Source: Lepas anatifera
Taxonomy: Eukaryota > Arthropoda > Thecostraca > Lepadidae
Length of the DNA stretch: 64,000 nt
Direction: 5' to 3'
Assembly: GCA_034440635.1 (NCBI GenBank)
Contig: JAOTON010001911.1
Location: forward strand, 889,001-953,000
Notes under the pieces: model-generated
Told to the model about the DNA's origin: nothing
The model's database searches: none
Seen by the model: the letters and a program-made list of their open reading frames with translations, nothing else
Position numbers and translations under genes: made by a program
Shown here: positions 1 to 12,550 of the stretch, one piece after another
Layout of the letters: each line of letters starts with the position of its first letter
Numbering within the stretch: position 1 is the stretch's first letter

Positions 1-269
1 AACCGGTTCCTACGCCCCTGCCATCCGCTACTCCACTCCTCCGCTATCACTATTTTGATCATAGAGCGATCTTAAAACGCTACTCAAAGTAATGATTCTA
101 ATTGTTCTGTTGAAAGAAATTTCAAGCGAAACACTGATGCTCATCTGTTTATTTCATAAGAATTAGCAGTTTTTTGGAGGACACGCGAAAGAGTAAGACA
201 ACAAAGTCTTTCATTCTGTCTGTTTCCTGCTGAAGAAGAATATTTATCTCAATACCCATCTAAAAATTG

Positions 270-330
270 CCTTGAGACCAACGCAGTGGCACAGATGGTT
301 AGGGCGTCGACGTTGTATGTGGTTGAACTA
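270..330 (+). repeat. tRNA-like SINE head
   Basis: CAGTGGCACAGATGGTTAGG resembles a pol III A box in a tRNA-derived SINE. No matching B box or tail was found, so only a fragment is supported. Confidence 0.35.
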
Positions 331-623
331 AACTTTTGGGCGGTAAAACCTACCGGGTGGGCTATCAACCTACCAATCCTATCACGGGGACACCGATGCT
401 TGCATTCTGGGAGGGGCGGTAATTTTCAATGGGGTGTCGTTATCATTTCAGTGGCGCCGGGGTCAGTCGCTGGGAGGTGCAAGAGCCCCTACATGCCCCT
501 TCCTGGATCCGCTTACGGCGGGAAAATTTCCACTCTGAAACCAAAAACTTGTAGGGTTTGAGTTTGGTGTTGTCCTCCACATTGAATGACTAAAACATCG
601 ATTTTCCTATTAAACTTAGTCAA

Positions 624-1073
624 AGGGAATGTGGCATCTTTGTCGAATCCTGGAGTTTAGTGAAATTAGGCGTACTTTTAGCCAAAAATAATGAAACCAC
701 TCATGGTTTCTCTGAAAAATGTACAAAAAGCTCGATATTTTGTTTTTAAAAATACTCCTCTAGAAAAAGAAATAAATATCAGCCTGTGGATGATGTCACG
801 ATCTGGCAACCACTACCATACTTGAAACGCTTCAAGGACTTCGATTGGCTGATGCCCATCGTGACGTCAGCATATGTCGTCACACCAACAGCTCACAACA
901 ATGGCCGCCCGGCGACGGGCTGATGAGGGGGTGGTGTCAGGTAGGTTTTAGTTTTTTTCTACGGAAATATCGAGTTCCAAGACAAATGAAATATGGAGTA
1001 CCGGGTTTTCCGACTTGCTTTACAACTTGGCTATCTTCAGTTAAAATCACGTTGTGAAGGTGCCACATTCCCC
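624..1073. mobile_element. TTAA-MITE copy 1
   Basis: Non-autonomous element of about 450 bases with terminal inverted repeat near AGGGAATGTGGCACCTT (left end slightly mutated) and right end reading GAAGGTGCCACATTCC. It is flanked by TCAA on the left and TTAA on the right, consistent with a decayed TTAA target duplication as made by piggyBac-type transposases. It has no coding capacity. It carries TGACGTCA at 862-869 and an inverted CCAAT box just before it. It lies downstream of the protease stop. Confidence 0.88.
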
Positions 1074-2133
1074 TTAAAATTAGAAATGCATCGGATATGA
1101 CTTCTTAAAATCCGGCCGGAAATGGCGGAATGGTACGCGTAAAATAGACTTTGGTGCACAGCTATTGTTTTTTGGGCATAGGTATGCAGACTTAAATAAA
1201 CATTCTCTCTTCAGTCAGGAGCACATACTACACTGACCTTACTGCCCGATTCACCATAATGTGGGGAGAATGGGATGTTTTGAAGAGCGCATCAGTCTCG
1301 AAATAAACGTTAAATGGAAGCTCCGGTGTAATACTCTATCTGTGCTGCAATACTGTTTTTTGAACACTGGTTTCGTTACATCAGCTATAATGCAAATAAT
1401 GCTTGTAAATTTGATATCTAAAAAAATAAGCCCGTTAATGCTGGTGCACAAAAGGAAAACTTTTAAGAGCGGAACTTCGTATTTTTATGTTGTGCAATCT
1501 CATGTGCAACACTTAAAGGGGCAGGTACGGCCTGTGTTTTCTGGGATATATATTATGAGACCTCGAGGCCTTTATTCTCTCGGTCACTGCAATTGAAACA
1601 ATGTTTTTTTCTTCCAAATGTGGGTAAATATGTAACAGTCTTCTTGTTGTGAGTCCATCATCATATTGTGCACGTTTCTACTCATGGCACGCTGAAAAAT
1701 GAATTTCCCTTTGAAAGAAAATTCGTCAAATCCGGCCGGATTTCCGCTAAAATCCGACCAGATTCTGGAAACGGATAGAATTATATATCCGGCTGGAAAA
1801 TTCAGCTGGAATCGGAATCCGGAGCCGACAAGATCTAGAACACTTTTGAAGTAAAATTAAGCACTATCTGGTTTGAACTAGTCTATGACGTTATTTACGT
1901 GCCCACTACCAGAAAATCACGTGTCATTTGATGCTACAAAGACAAAGAAACGTGATGGAATTCATTTGGGATTGCCATCCTTATTGAGTAAAAAATTGTA
2001 GCTCATTTACAATTTTTAACACTGACCAAGAACGTCAAACACATTAAAATTGTATTCTAAATCAGAATTCAGATACGAAATCTGCTTAGTCGACCACGTA
2101 TGTTCACTCACAATACCATTTTTACCTCATCTT

Positions 2134-2183
2134 TTTCCCGTGCAATCTGCATAGCGTCTTTCCCGTGCAATCTGCATAGCGTC
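2134..2183. repeat. 25-bp tandem duplication
   Basis: TTTCCCGTGCAATCTGCATA and five more bases occur twice head to tail. It lies beyond the candidate poly(A) site of the protease. Confidence 0.9.
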
Positions 2184-2614
2184 GAGATTTTTACGAAACA
2201 TCCTCCATCAGTCGAGGGGAGTGGCTCCCGTTCGTCCCTCTTTCGCCCATAGCAGGAGCCAGAGGGGCTCCGTCCCTCTTTTGACTGATGGCCGCAGGTG
2301 TGGGGGAGAGGCATCGCTACTTTGTGAGAGCAAATCCCTTCCTCCGATAAATCTGGCACAGCTATACTTTTGTTTTCTGATCCATCTTCACACACTCCTG
2401 GGTCTCCGAAAACAGCAAGAAGTATTGCTCTTCATGAGACGGCGACCAATTGCATCCAAACCCAAACGAGTAATATAGGCTCTGCAAAGTACTGGGATAA
2501 AGGGATCCGAATCCAAAGACTCCCGTCTTTGCAGTCAATAGCACAACACAACAATATTTGTCACAAAAATATATTGTTGAAGACAGTATAGCCGTATCCC
2601 AAAAACGACTCTGC

Positions 2615-2620
2615 TTTATT
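2615..2620 (-). terminator. Candidate poly(A) signal of the protease gene
   Basis: AATAAA on the minus strand, about 720 bases beyond the stop codon. It is the first canonical hexamer I noticed downstream, in AT-rich DNA. The implied 3' UTR would include a degraded GGATCC-type repeat near 3270-3300. Position only; no transcript evidence. Confidence 0.35.
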
Positions 2621-3341
2621 TATCATCGTCTTAAGTGTTTCTTTTAACAATTTCTGGACACGTTAGCAAAACTCCGTACTACCGTCAGTAACAAATTAAC
2701 ACAATAATGCTGCACGCGTCAAGTGAATTATGATACTTCCTGGTTGGCTGGCTAAGTACCCACCCATCTATGCAGCAACCACATCGAAGGCGAACAAACA
2801 TTGGAAAGGGAGAAAGCATGCGCGCTGGTGACTATTTCCGGATTTCCAGGACAACAATCTACCTGGCATTCCCAATGAAAATATATTCACATCTATACCC
2901 TGAAATGATCTAACATCTTCGCTTCTAAGCCCTGCATGTTGTGCATGAATGGAACTTTACGTTTTAGATTGGTATGCCAAGATATGGTGGATCTTTTTCT
3001 CTTATCTTCATCACCCTCTCACATCCCTCTCCCTCTCTCTCTCCTCACTGATGTTGCATCCCATAGTCAAATCGAGGATCTGATCGAATGGGGCACTCTG
3101 GTCAAGGGGCCATCTGAGCCTGTTGCTGTGACATATCAAATGGGTGCCAAATTTCCCCGTGGAGGCACCAATAGTTTCTTCGGGAAGGTGAGTGGGAGAC
3201 GTTTCAAGAGGGAGCCAGAGCGGTTCGAGGAGGCTCCGGGGCGCGGTGTGGCGGCGCCGGTTGGGTCAATGGGGAATGTACATCCTGCCCCTGGATCGGC
3301 CTATGCCTCATCCTCCCCTTGCGTTCTGTCTAGCGGGCGTT

Positions 3342-3515
3342 TCAGTTGGAGTTGACGACGGTTCCGATCCAGCCTAGGAAGGCGTCCAGCCTGGTGTACA
3401 CCCCGGGCAGGTCGGGATTGCCGCAGCCAAAGCCGAACGAAACCACACCGATGGTACGCCACAGCTGCCTGTTGCCACGTCGTGTGTACTCCATCAGAGG
3501 TCCGCCACTGTCGCC
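3342..3515 (-). CDS. CLIP-domain serine protease, exon 9: catalytic Ser and C terminus
   Basis: Terminal coding exon, entered in phase 0 after acceptor CTTCTTTTTCGCCAG. It begins exactly with GDSGGP, the catalytic serine (precursor 377), and continues through [12 protein letters not shown] (Cys220) and [15 protein letters not shown], the classical final strand and C-terminal helix, to the stop TGA at 3344-3342. Together with the His in exon 4 and the Asp in exon 5 the catalytic triad is complete. Nothing in this exon suggests decay; the only lesion in the gene is in exon 4. Confidence 0.95.
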   Translation of the reverse strand, partial: GDSGGPLMEYTRRGNRQLWRTIGVVSFGFGCGNPDLPGVYTRLDAFLGWIGTVVNSN

Positions 3516-4063
3516 CTGGCGAAAAAGAAGAACTGTGATCGTTTTCTACGAAACACGGTTTTTCAAAGAAGAGATTATCACCCATTTTCCCCAACTTACA
3601 TCCGCCACTGGACACCAAACGTGTAATCCTTCTACGCCTTTTCCAGCCGACACAGAGTGCTTTAAAAAATAAGTGCAAACACAGACTGATTAAGAAGCCA
3701 GTGCCAGTTACGGCGCCAGGGAGTTCAGAAATGCATGACTCGTGCGGCTGGGGATCCCCATACACCATTTGTGGTCAACATTGGCCAACATTCTAAGCCG
3801 TCTCCGCTGACGAAATATTGACGTCACAGCCCCAGAGAGTCTCCCCAGAGACAGCTTGATTTGCGTCGGTGGCATTTCAGGAATGATCCTCCATGTGGGG
3901 GCTTGTTCAAATGTTTCAGAGGCGCCAAAGCTCATCCCACCGACTACTCATATCCAACCACCGCCGCAGCAGGCCCTGCGCTGGTTTGTCTACACGACGT
4001 TCGCGACATCTATATAGGCGGGTCCCTCGTGAGTTCCAGTGATGTATAAACGGCAGCACTTAC

Positions 4064-4177
4064 GCGGCAGCTGTCAACGCCTCCTCGGCAGAACCTGGAG
4101 TCGGTTTCGCATCCGGCCTGGTCATAATCGTCTCCTCCTGCACAAAGCTGCGTCTCCTCGTCTAGCTCATTCTGAGT
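4064..4177 (-). CDS. CLIP-domain serine protease, exon 8: specificity pocket segment with an extra cysteine pair
   Basis: A 114-base exon in phase 0 on both sides, with acceptor CTCTCCCCAG and donor CGC|GTAAGTGC. It encodes 38 residues: TQNELDEETQ, then LCAGG (Cys182), an inserted segment AGCETDSRFC with two extra cysteines, then GGVDSCR. The Asp six residues before the catalytic Ser (chymotrypsin position 189, precursor 371) predicts trypsin-like cleavage after Arg or Lys. The inserted cysteines probably form an additional disulphide close to the S1 pocket; that pairing is inference. The exon joins directly to GDSGGP in exon 9. Confidence 0.9.
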
Positions 4178-5163
4178 CTGGGGAGAGGAAAGAACAACGC
4201 AGAAACTGTTATTGCATGCTACCGCACGAATGAGGGACCAGTTAAAAATCGCGTCGATGCGTACGAACGTGTGAAAAATAGTTTAGCTAGGTTAATTTTA
4301 ACTTATATCACCGGGATTAAGATTGTTTCACTAAAGCTTGCGCTCATGTTGTTCATGGATCATGCATGTGCAGTCAAAATATGTTTCGTATATAATATGT
4401 CATCAGAAAAAATACTGGAAGCTGAGGATCACCAAGTGGAAGTTTCTGTTTGAACGCGCTACAGCATCTGCTTACCAACGCCCCCCCCACCTTGAGCAGA
4501 ACTTTTGGAACACAGACGATGGATTGGGAACTAACAGTCAGCCGATCCCCGCAGTTCTTAGCATTAGAAAGAGCGCACACCGGAAGGATACGGGGATAAG
4601 CGTGCTGGAGACTGCAGCGTCGGTGTGGAAACACCGCCACTCAGGTATACCAGAAAACATTACACACACAAGATTCGGCACCCTTATGTATACAAGAAAC
4701 TATAATGAAATGGGTGTAAGTCGATTACAAATGAAACTGGGAGTGGAAAAACGTTAGAATTTCACATTCTGAACTTATGCGAAGCTGAAACGTCCTATTG
4801 CACATACAATGCGATTTCCCACACAACCATCAGGCAAATCTGATAAGGTTGGAAGATTTTCTCGCTCAACAGCGATATCTTTCGTAGGCGAACAGGCTCA
4901 ATGTTACCACGCCTGTATCGCTACGAATGCCACTATGAATGGCCTGTATCACTACGAAACGAAAGTTTTGTCACCTGGAAAGTCGAGCCTTAAAGTTGAA
5001 AAAATGGAAGTTTCATAGCATGGTGACTATCTGACGGGCAGAAAAAGTCCTTATGGACTATGACCTAAAGCGGCAGGGTGGGCGCCACAGATCATTCGTG
5101 GCCTTTCAGTCGGCAAGGTGAATATTACCCAGCTAATTTTGCTGTCACGGGCAACCCATAACG

Positions 5164-5309
5164 CAGTGGCGGATACAAGGGGGACTCGAGCCCCCCCCGA
5201 AATGTAGAGTAAATACAGTAAATGCATAGATGGAGCCTGATCCGAGGCATTGGAAATGACGGGGCAGGCTCAAACCCCCTCCCAGAATGAAGGTCTGGAT
5301 CCGCCACTG
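5164..5309. mobile_element. hAT-like MITE (CAGTGGCGGAT type) in intron 7
   Basis: A 146-base unit with ends CAGTGGCGGAT and ATCCGCCACTG. Flanks CCATAACG and CCATAAAA agree at six of eight bases. Confidence 0.7.
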
Positions 5310-5616
5310 CCATAAAATATTGCCATACAGTACGAAGCACTGGCTCCTGTTGAAGCTTGCATGCCTGACCTGCGAAATTATAATGGGGATGAAGCTATTG
5401 AAAATGGTGGGAGCGGAGGAGGGAAATGAAGTGAAGCGATACTTTAAAGCACCATCTCTGGATGCAACAGTGACTTTTTCACATTTTACCCGTATTCTCT
5501 TTACCCTAATGGCAAGGACCGCAGCACATTTTTTTTTAATCACCGGCGAATGCCAGTGATTGTTCTAGCTTTGCTACGGCCGTAGAGGGGAGGGGGCGTT
5601 GATTTAATAGACGTAC

Positions 5617-5699
5617 CCTTGCATAGTTTTGCCTGCAGGTGTCGAAGGATGTGATGTTAACGCCAGCCCACATCATGTGCAGAGACGGCTTCGAGCTAC
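5617..5699 (-). CDS. CLIP-domain serine protease, exon 7: strand before Cys168
   Basis: An 83-base exon between acceptor GTGATTCAG and donor CAAGG|GTACGT, entering in phase 1 and leaving in phase 0. It encodes 27 residues after the split Gly, including LHMMWAGVNITSFDTC and RQNYAR. This matches the family's strand that ends in Cys168 followed by an aromatic or Tyr-containing helix. NIT is a possible N-glycosylation site. Continuity with GWGHTSYG from exon 6 is direct, with no missing segment. Confidence 0.88.
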
Positions 5700-6828
5700 C
5701 TGAATCACGGGATTCGGTTTATCAGGCGCACGTTGGCACAGTTAAAACTAATGTCACGCTACCAGAAGGACGGTGATAAATCACATTAACAGCTACGAAC
5801 AGCTACGAAGAACACCAGCCAGAAGTGTAAATGCCGGAGTTCCCAGAATGCTGAATTGTACTCCAGAGCAAACATCAAATGTCACTTTGATGGATTGAAA
5901 TGTTTAACAGTAAGTAGTGATTAAAACCTGATATTAACTACCAAATATAAAAAGGATGGCTGTGAATCAACACGTATGATTATTAAAAGATATGTAACCC
6001 TCTCATATCCTTTTGACATGCTATTGCGATGCGACTTACTTACTGAGCGTTTTAGGATCGTGAAAGTCGGTCCACTTTTAAAACCGAATAACAATAATGA
6101 AACAACTTATTAATAATTACTCATCTTTTTAGAACAGCAATTAATGTGAAGGCCATACCTAAGATAATCCGTACCAGTCATTCACCGCAGTAGCCCTACA
6201 GGTCTAGCGTATGTTGTTTAAGCGTTAGGTTAGCTTCAAAAGTTGATAGACTTAGCAGTGCTGTAGCAAAGGGCACGGTTATAATTTACTAAGATGTTAT
6301 TTGCCTTATCGCCTCAAATTCGACAAGCTAAATGAAGCAAATTGAGAATGATCATATATTCAGGCACAGTCCTTTATCACAATCTAAATTTACTAAAGCG
6401 TTGAAAAAATTGGGTGATGGTATTCTTGCCCAAACGATGATACAAAATTGTTCATCAATATTGGGATTCCGATGGAGGAATATACCTGAATATATCATCG
6501 CTCTGAACTTGTAAATTTATAACCACAGAGTAGAAGTAAGTACATTATGAGCGGGTCGGAACTGGAAATATAATATCTGACGATTAGCAGCACAAAGCGA
6601 TTTGGTCTGCACACTGCTTCAATATTTGACGATTTAGAGATAACCTGGCATTACATACATACATACACGCATTTAATCATATAGTCTTGATGCATGGAGA
6701 CAATGCTCGGGACATAACCAAGAAAGCAAAATATTCGCTCAGACTGAATTTCGACCTAGACAGTCCAGTTTTTCACGCATGGCTCGGGTGAGCCCAGTTT
6801 GCTCCGCTAAACCCTACAGGGTTCTCAC

Positions 6829-6930
6829 CGTAAGACGTGTGCCCCCAGCCGGCGATGAAGACCTTTCCGATGCTCTCCAGCTCGGCCGTGGTTCTTCTGC
6901 TGGTGCTCAGGCACAGTGGCTTCAGAATTG
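6829..6930 (-). CDS. CLIP-domain serine protease, exon 6: Cys122 region and GWG
   Basis: A 102-base exon between acceptor TTCTGACTGGCAG and donor TTACG|GTGAGAAC, in and out in phase 1. It encodes ILKPLCLS, whose Cys (chymotrypsin 122) normally pairs with the activation-peptide Cys in exon 4, so that the CLIP chain stays attached after cleavage. It then encodes KVFIAGWGHTSY with the conserved GWG. Joining exon 5 to exon 6 gives DLTFS-A-ILKPLCLS, exactly the expected strand, which supports the 19.2 kb intron despite its length. Confidence 0.92.
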
Positions 6931-8989
6931 CTGCCAGTCAGAAGCTGGTGTTAAATACACGGGACGCAGGTCAGGATGAAGGCTAAAAATACCAACGCGG
7001 ATTACTGGCTACGAGGTATGAACTATATTAGTTTTGACCAGCACATATACATAAACACGACACGCCGTTTTAAGTAGCAGATCCATGTGAGTGGAATCAG
7101 AATCCATCAAGGCAGAACTAAATCACAGACCGCAGAGCCTCTAAAAGTTCCCAACCAAATAAGTAGGTAAGCAGGTAAGTAAGAAAAAGTGGGGAGACAG
7201 CTCTACCTCAGTAACTCTAAAATCCGGATTTTTGGGAGACAAAACCTGACTGAGACTATGCCCAAATAAGAGTGAAAGATGGCGATAAGCCGTAGAGCCA
7301 CGTGAATCATGCAGGGGAACAATCAGGGCCCAAAAATCATTCTTGGAGTCATGCCGGAGGGCAAAGCAACGTACTTAGCGACCTAATCTAAGATACATAC
7401 GCGTCGGAAAAGGGGGGGCCAGGGGGGGCCTGGCCCCCCACTTTTTGGCCAAAAAATTCCTGATCTCAGTCAAAATGAGAGAAAGCCGGACATTCTTATA
7501 TCCAGCCCCTGCGGAAGGCAACGAGGAGCCCAAATTCGAACAGTTTTTGGTCCTGATGTTGGAAGTTTTTTGTCAGCATCAGGTTGAAGTTTGGCTGGCC
7601 CCCCCCACTTTTTGCCGGTGGCGACACTTATGCTAAGATATACTGTGAATTCCGCTGGAGTGGGCAGCCCTGGGCGTCGGGGTAGTTCATTCATGGTTTC
7701 ACTGCCCGTGCTCCAACATTTCTAATGTATGTGCTGCGTTAGGTAACGAAACGCTCATTGGCCTTGACACCAGCGGCGCAAGCCACCTGGTGGCAGGCTA
7801 CCGAAGCAGCTGAGCAACTGCGACGCTAGTTCAGCAACTGACCGCTAGAGGAGAAGCTGGCTGTTTTAGCCGTGCCAGGAGTACTGGCTTAGAATTATGG
7901 GATAATTCTGGCTATTTTTACGTGTGAAACCTAGCCACACATTACCAAATTCGCTACGAGTTTCGTCTGGAAGGAGGTAGAAGGCGTGGAGGTATGGAAT
8001 CCATTACATCTAGCTGAGGATGTGTGCTATTTCAAACTAAGACTCTTCGATTCGGGTTCGTATTAGCCTCTGATGTGGTAAAAGCAAAACTTCACATGTT
8101 CTCTCTTTGGATTGTATTTTTGTAGCCCTTATCTTTCGCTTTTGTGTGTGCTCGTCACGCTCCCTTGAATTCTGTACTGATAAGTTCAGTTCCGTCATTC
8201 AAGTTCTACTTCCGTTACCTCTGTTAGTGACACTATTCCGCCTGTTTTGCGTTGCACCTGTAAATGCTCGTTTTGTTCCCTGCTTGATTTTGCCCTGCCA
8301 TTTCGTATTTTGTGCTTATTTATAGAAACTAATGGAAGGATTCGTACAATGGTGATTAACTAGAGAAAACGTATTTTCTCACTATTACTATCTATTATTG
8401 CTACCCAACACTTAGATTGCGCCTAAGCACGCAACTGCACCGTAAAATTAATATTTTAACAGAGGATTGAGCCATTGCTAAAACGGTTTGTGATGCCTAG
8501 ACACCGTTGATTATATAAATATATCATTATACTGGTGGATTCTAGGGAGGGGTGATGAAAAGGCATGTACCCTAAGCTCAGAGCACCGTCCCCTAAACCA
8601 GGATTTCTACTGATTCATTTAAATGAAGAACTAGTTTTTCACAATTTTCAGCCCTGTCACTCTATACACATCCAAACCACCGGCCCCTTTACCTTTCCTT
8701 ACTCCAACTGGGATCCTTGGAAATATGGATCTTTTAAACGCGTTAAAAGGTATCTCCTAAATTATTCCGGCAGCAAATATTTTACTCTTCCAATGTCATG
8801 ATGCCACTTCTCCTTCTACGGCCCTTGTGGGAGCGGCGGAACTTTATCCGCGTTCAGCCAGGGCTCACTCGTCGCGACAAAACCAGTGGGCATAAGAGAT
8901 GAAGTTTAGACTCCAATATGTCTTCACTTGCACATTGTGAGATATCACAGGCTCCCCTTATTTCTCTGATGTTAAGTACTTCCATGAGT
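6931..8989. other. Intron 5, proximal part: no gene seen
   Basis: Contains a G/C-run repeat at 7405-7630 with CTGGCCCCCCACTTTTTG ends (TGGCCCCCCACTTTTT recurs at 7430 and about 7597), probably one more short MITE. Otherwise unique-looking AT-rich sequence without a supported exon on either strand. Confidence 0.5.
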
Positions 8990-9785
8990 TGGCTTAAGGT
9001 GGCATAAGTAAGAAATGGGTGAATCTATCGGATTGACAATTATACCACATCATGGGCCCACCGAGTGCTACAACATATATTCCGGGATTTTTCATATCGA
9101 TGACCTAAGGTCAAGTACGGACCATTACCTCTCCATTAGAAATACATGGGAAAACAGAAATTGGGCTGTATTTGTGTAGATACTGCTGAGAATACCTTCA
9201 TATTCTGTAAATCTTAGTATCATGGGCCCCTTTCCAGGTTCATGTTGCAAATTTTGACCTGTGACCTCTGAGAGATTATCTGGGGCAATTTAAGCAGCTT
9301 TCAGACATAGGTCTTTAACTTTGCATGAAATAATGATGCAGCTATTATTTAGATACTATTGCGTTCGGATTGCTATTGCAAGTCCATTGATATGCATATT
9401 GACTATGCTAGGTTAAAAGTGACCTTGACCTGAGGTCAGATCATTTTTGTTTTTAGACCTAGTATGGTCATATTATGTATCATTCGATTTGCTGTGACGA
9501 GAGAAAGCAAATGGTGCCTAAAAATGATTTTAAATCAACTCTGTCAGACGCTAGAGCCCAAAAACTGTACTCAAATCTACTTTCTTTGACCTATCATGAC
9601 CTCAATATTGACCTGAGTCAAAAAGTGACTGATATAGTTTCTTCATGAATTTTTATGAGCTATCCACCAGCTTTCACGTTTTTCACGCCATCCCGCATAG
9701 GTGCCGAGTTTGAGGGGGTGTTCAAACACCCTCCTCCCACCAGGGTGAAGGTGGATCGGAGGCCCACCGGGGCGTGGGTTAATCA
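8990..9785. repeat. AGGTCA-rich TTAA-type element fragment
   Basis: Shares long blocks with 24030-24300 and 53255-53400, for example CCACCGAGTGCTACAACATA and ATATCGATGACC, and its second half matches 43250-43460. It ends in GGGGCGTGGGTTAA near 9784. It is an old copy of the AGGTCA-rich family, with no open frame. Confidence 0.65.
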
Positions 9786-10111
9786 AATTTCCCTTCGCTG
9801 TCAATGCTTGATTTTCCTTTTCTTGGACCAAAGGTACCCAAAAGTTAATATAGCTAGGATATAGCAAGTTTCTCACGTTACGTTAAACAGTGCCGTTTTT
9901 CTCCCCGGGGTGCCTTTCCCTCCACACCAAGCCTCTGGCTGCGTCCCTGCTTGTCATCAAATAGTCCTGACGGACCCAGGCCCAAAGTTCGGAACGGTTG
10001 GGGGGGACGGGGCAGCTAGGTCAATACTCTGAAGATAAAGCGTGTCGCGGCTGCCCTGGGAGAATCTCCGTTGGTCGACGAGAACGTGCTTCTTTCAGGA
10101 GTGGGACTTAA

Positions 10112-10560
10112 AGGGAATGTGGCACCTTGGTCGAATCCTGGAATTTAGTGCAATTTGGGATACTTTTAGCCGAAAATCATGGAATCGTCCAGGATTTCTC
10201 TGAGAAATGTAAAATAAGCTCAATATTCTTATTTTTAAAATACTCCTCTAGAGAAATTAAGAAATATCTGCCTGTGGATGATGTCATGATTTGGCAACCA
10301 CTACCATATTCCGTAGGCTTCCAGGGTTTCGATTGGCTGATACTCACCGTGACGTCAACATATGTCGTCACACCAACAGCCTGAAAACTGTGGCCTGCTG
10401 CTTGAAGTACATGAGAGGTACATTTCAGGTAGGTTTTAACTTTTCTCTGCGAAAATTTTGAGTTTCAAGACAAATGATATATGGAGTACCGGATTTTCCG
10501 GCATACTTTATAACTTGGCTATCTCAGCTAAAATCACGTTATAAAGGTACCACATTTCAT
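10112..10560. mobile_element. TTAA-MITE copy 2 (intron 5)
   Basis: Same family as the copy at 624, in the same orientation, with intact TTAA on both sides (10108-10111 and 10561-10564). The left repeat is perfect; the right one carries substitutions (GTACCACATTTCAT). TGACGTCA is at 10350-10357. Confidence 0.93.
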
Positions 10561-12550
10561 TTAAGGTATATTTCCTCCAATGCCTGAGGCAGTGGCCACG
10601 GTCTCGAGTCACGGTCAGAGTTCAACCACCTCCCAAAATGGTATTGTATTAAACTAAACTCACATATGCCCTGGGGCCCTCGCATAAAGTGGGGAAAACA
10701 TATTATTCCTGTCCATACCTTGAATGAAAATGTAAGGAATGAACACGGGGAAATAACATCTTGGTATAACTCTTTTTATGCCATGGAGTGTAGGCGTTAC
10801 TAAACAGAACTATTATATTTTACAAGCTGATAGGAGGGGATTAGGAGGGATGGTGAAACCTCTGAAATTAAGATACAATACGTTTCTTTACTCAATTTAA
10901 TACTTGTTTTCAGATCAGGTATTTTGTGGCGTACGCATTTGATCCCAGGGTCTACCAGTGCAGTGGTGTATTTCCTCTGGTTCATTGCTGATTTCTCTCA
11001 TGGCTAGGTAGCGCTTCCAGCCCGACCTCAACAAAACAGGAAGGCACACCCAGTCATCCATCAATTACGCCCGTCGCGACATACCGCTGTGCGAGGCGCG
11101 AGAGGGATAGGGCTCGTTATAGCCATGACACTTCCTCGCGCTCAACACAATGCGCACGTATTGCCCGTGGAGGTGAATTTCGACGAAGGGATGAAAAGGT
11201 ATGTTTATGCGGTAACACATGTGTTTGAATAAGGTGGTCACAGCAACAACATGTCAGGGTATCACTCAACCCTCTAACAAAAAGCTTTAGCCGGCTGATC
11301 CTAAGTCGTCACCCGGTACGTGAGCCGGCGACAGTCCGGATACGTGCCGGACAACAGTACGATGGCTTCGCGGTGGGTGGGGTGGAGGGGACCATCACTC
11401 AGCGTTGCCGGGACACTTACCGAAGGGTTGGCTACAATGTACAATGCCAACTCACCGAGATAAATCAAACAGCTCCTGACAGTTCCGTAAAAACGATTGC
11501 CAAAGATGGCACCTTAGTGTCAAAAACAGGCGTGTGCGTAAGCATTACCTACGTCCGTCTGGGAAGAAGCCGAGGTCACAGCACATTGACTCATACAGTG
11601 GTCACTTACAGCATAATGATGGGTCCATTTATAACTGAAACTGATAACCTCTCAGCCATCCGAAATACCGCCCCTGCCCATAGTGTGCCTCCACATCGTG
11701 TAAAGAACAGGTTATATCTAATATAAACTTCTCGCAAAAAGAATTCTTAACTTCTGTGATTGTCTGGAAAGTGGATATTCGTAAATATTTCTAAATATTC
11801 TGGCCACTGTCTTTACAACGGATGTTTCACTGTCTTACGACCCAAGTGCCGCTTCCGCTGATTTCGGGCGCCGAAGGCGAACGAAAATTGGCGACACCTT
11901 GGGTACGAACAGTGAATGGTAGCAAACACAAAGGTAAAACCAATTGAAGCTGACCTTTTTTAGTTTGAGCCACCCCTGGTTTTGGGGAAGCTTTCCCCAG
12001 CACACCATTAGGCGTCCGACTTGGACATGGACCACTCTCATCGATTTTTGCTCGCCCTCTTGTTCAAGAGGCCCGAACCCAACTCAGAGGGTTTAAGATC
12101 AGCTGAGGGGGCCCGTAAGAGCTAAGAGGTTCCGAACCAGATAAGGGGTCCTTGACGGCTAAGGGAGCCCCAGTGCCAATACCTGGATTTCAAGATAAGC
12201 TTGGGGGCCCTGACCATCTAGAAGAGACCCAGATGAGCTCATGGGCTTAGAACCAGCTCAGGGGTCCCAGATCAGATCAGCTATGTCAATTACATATATG
12301 CCTTTCTGTTGTCCAAGCATAGAGCACCCAGCCCGATTGTATTTTCTATTGAGAATTGCCTGCCAATTTGACATTTTCCTGGCATCAAGGGTATGAAGGA
12401 CGAATTCAGAGTAAGCAGAAGAGGAGAGTGGTTACCCTCTGATAAAGTTCCCTGACGACACTACACTGCGTTTCGGCACTAGCTAGTGCAAACCTGGTCG
12501 ATGTGCCTCCCCTCGATAATAAATCCTGTATCCGCCCATGACTAACTTAA

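Noticed and set aside
3301..3768. Long minus-strand frame of 155 codons covering exon 9
   Set aside because: It lies in a different frame from GDSGGP and the C-terminal helix, so it is a shadow of the real exon.
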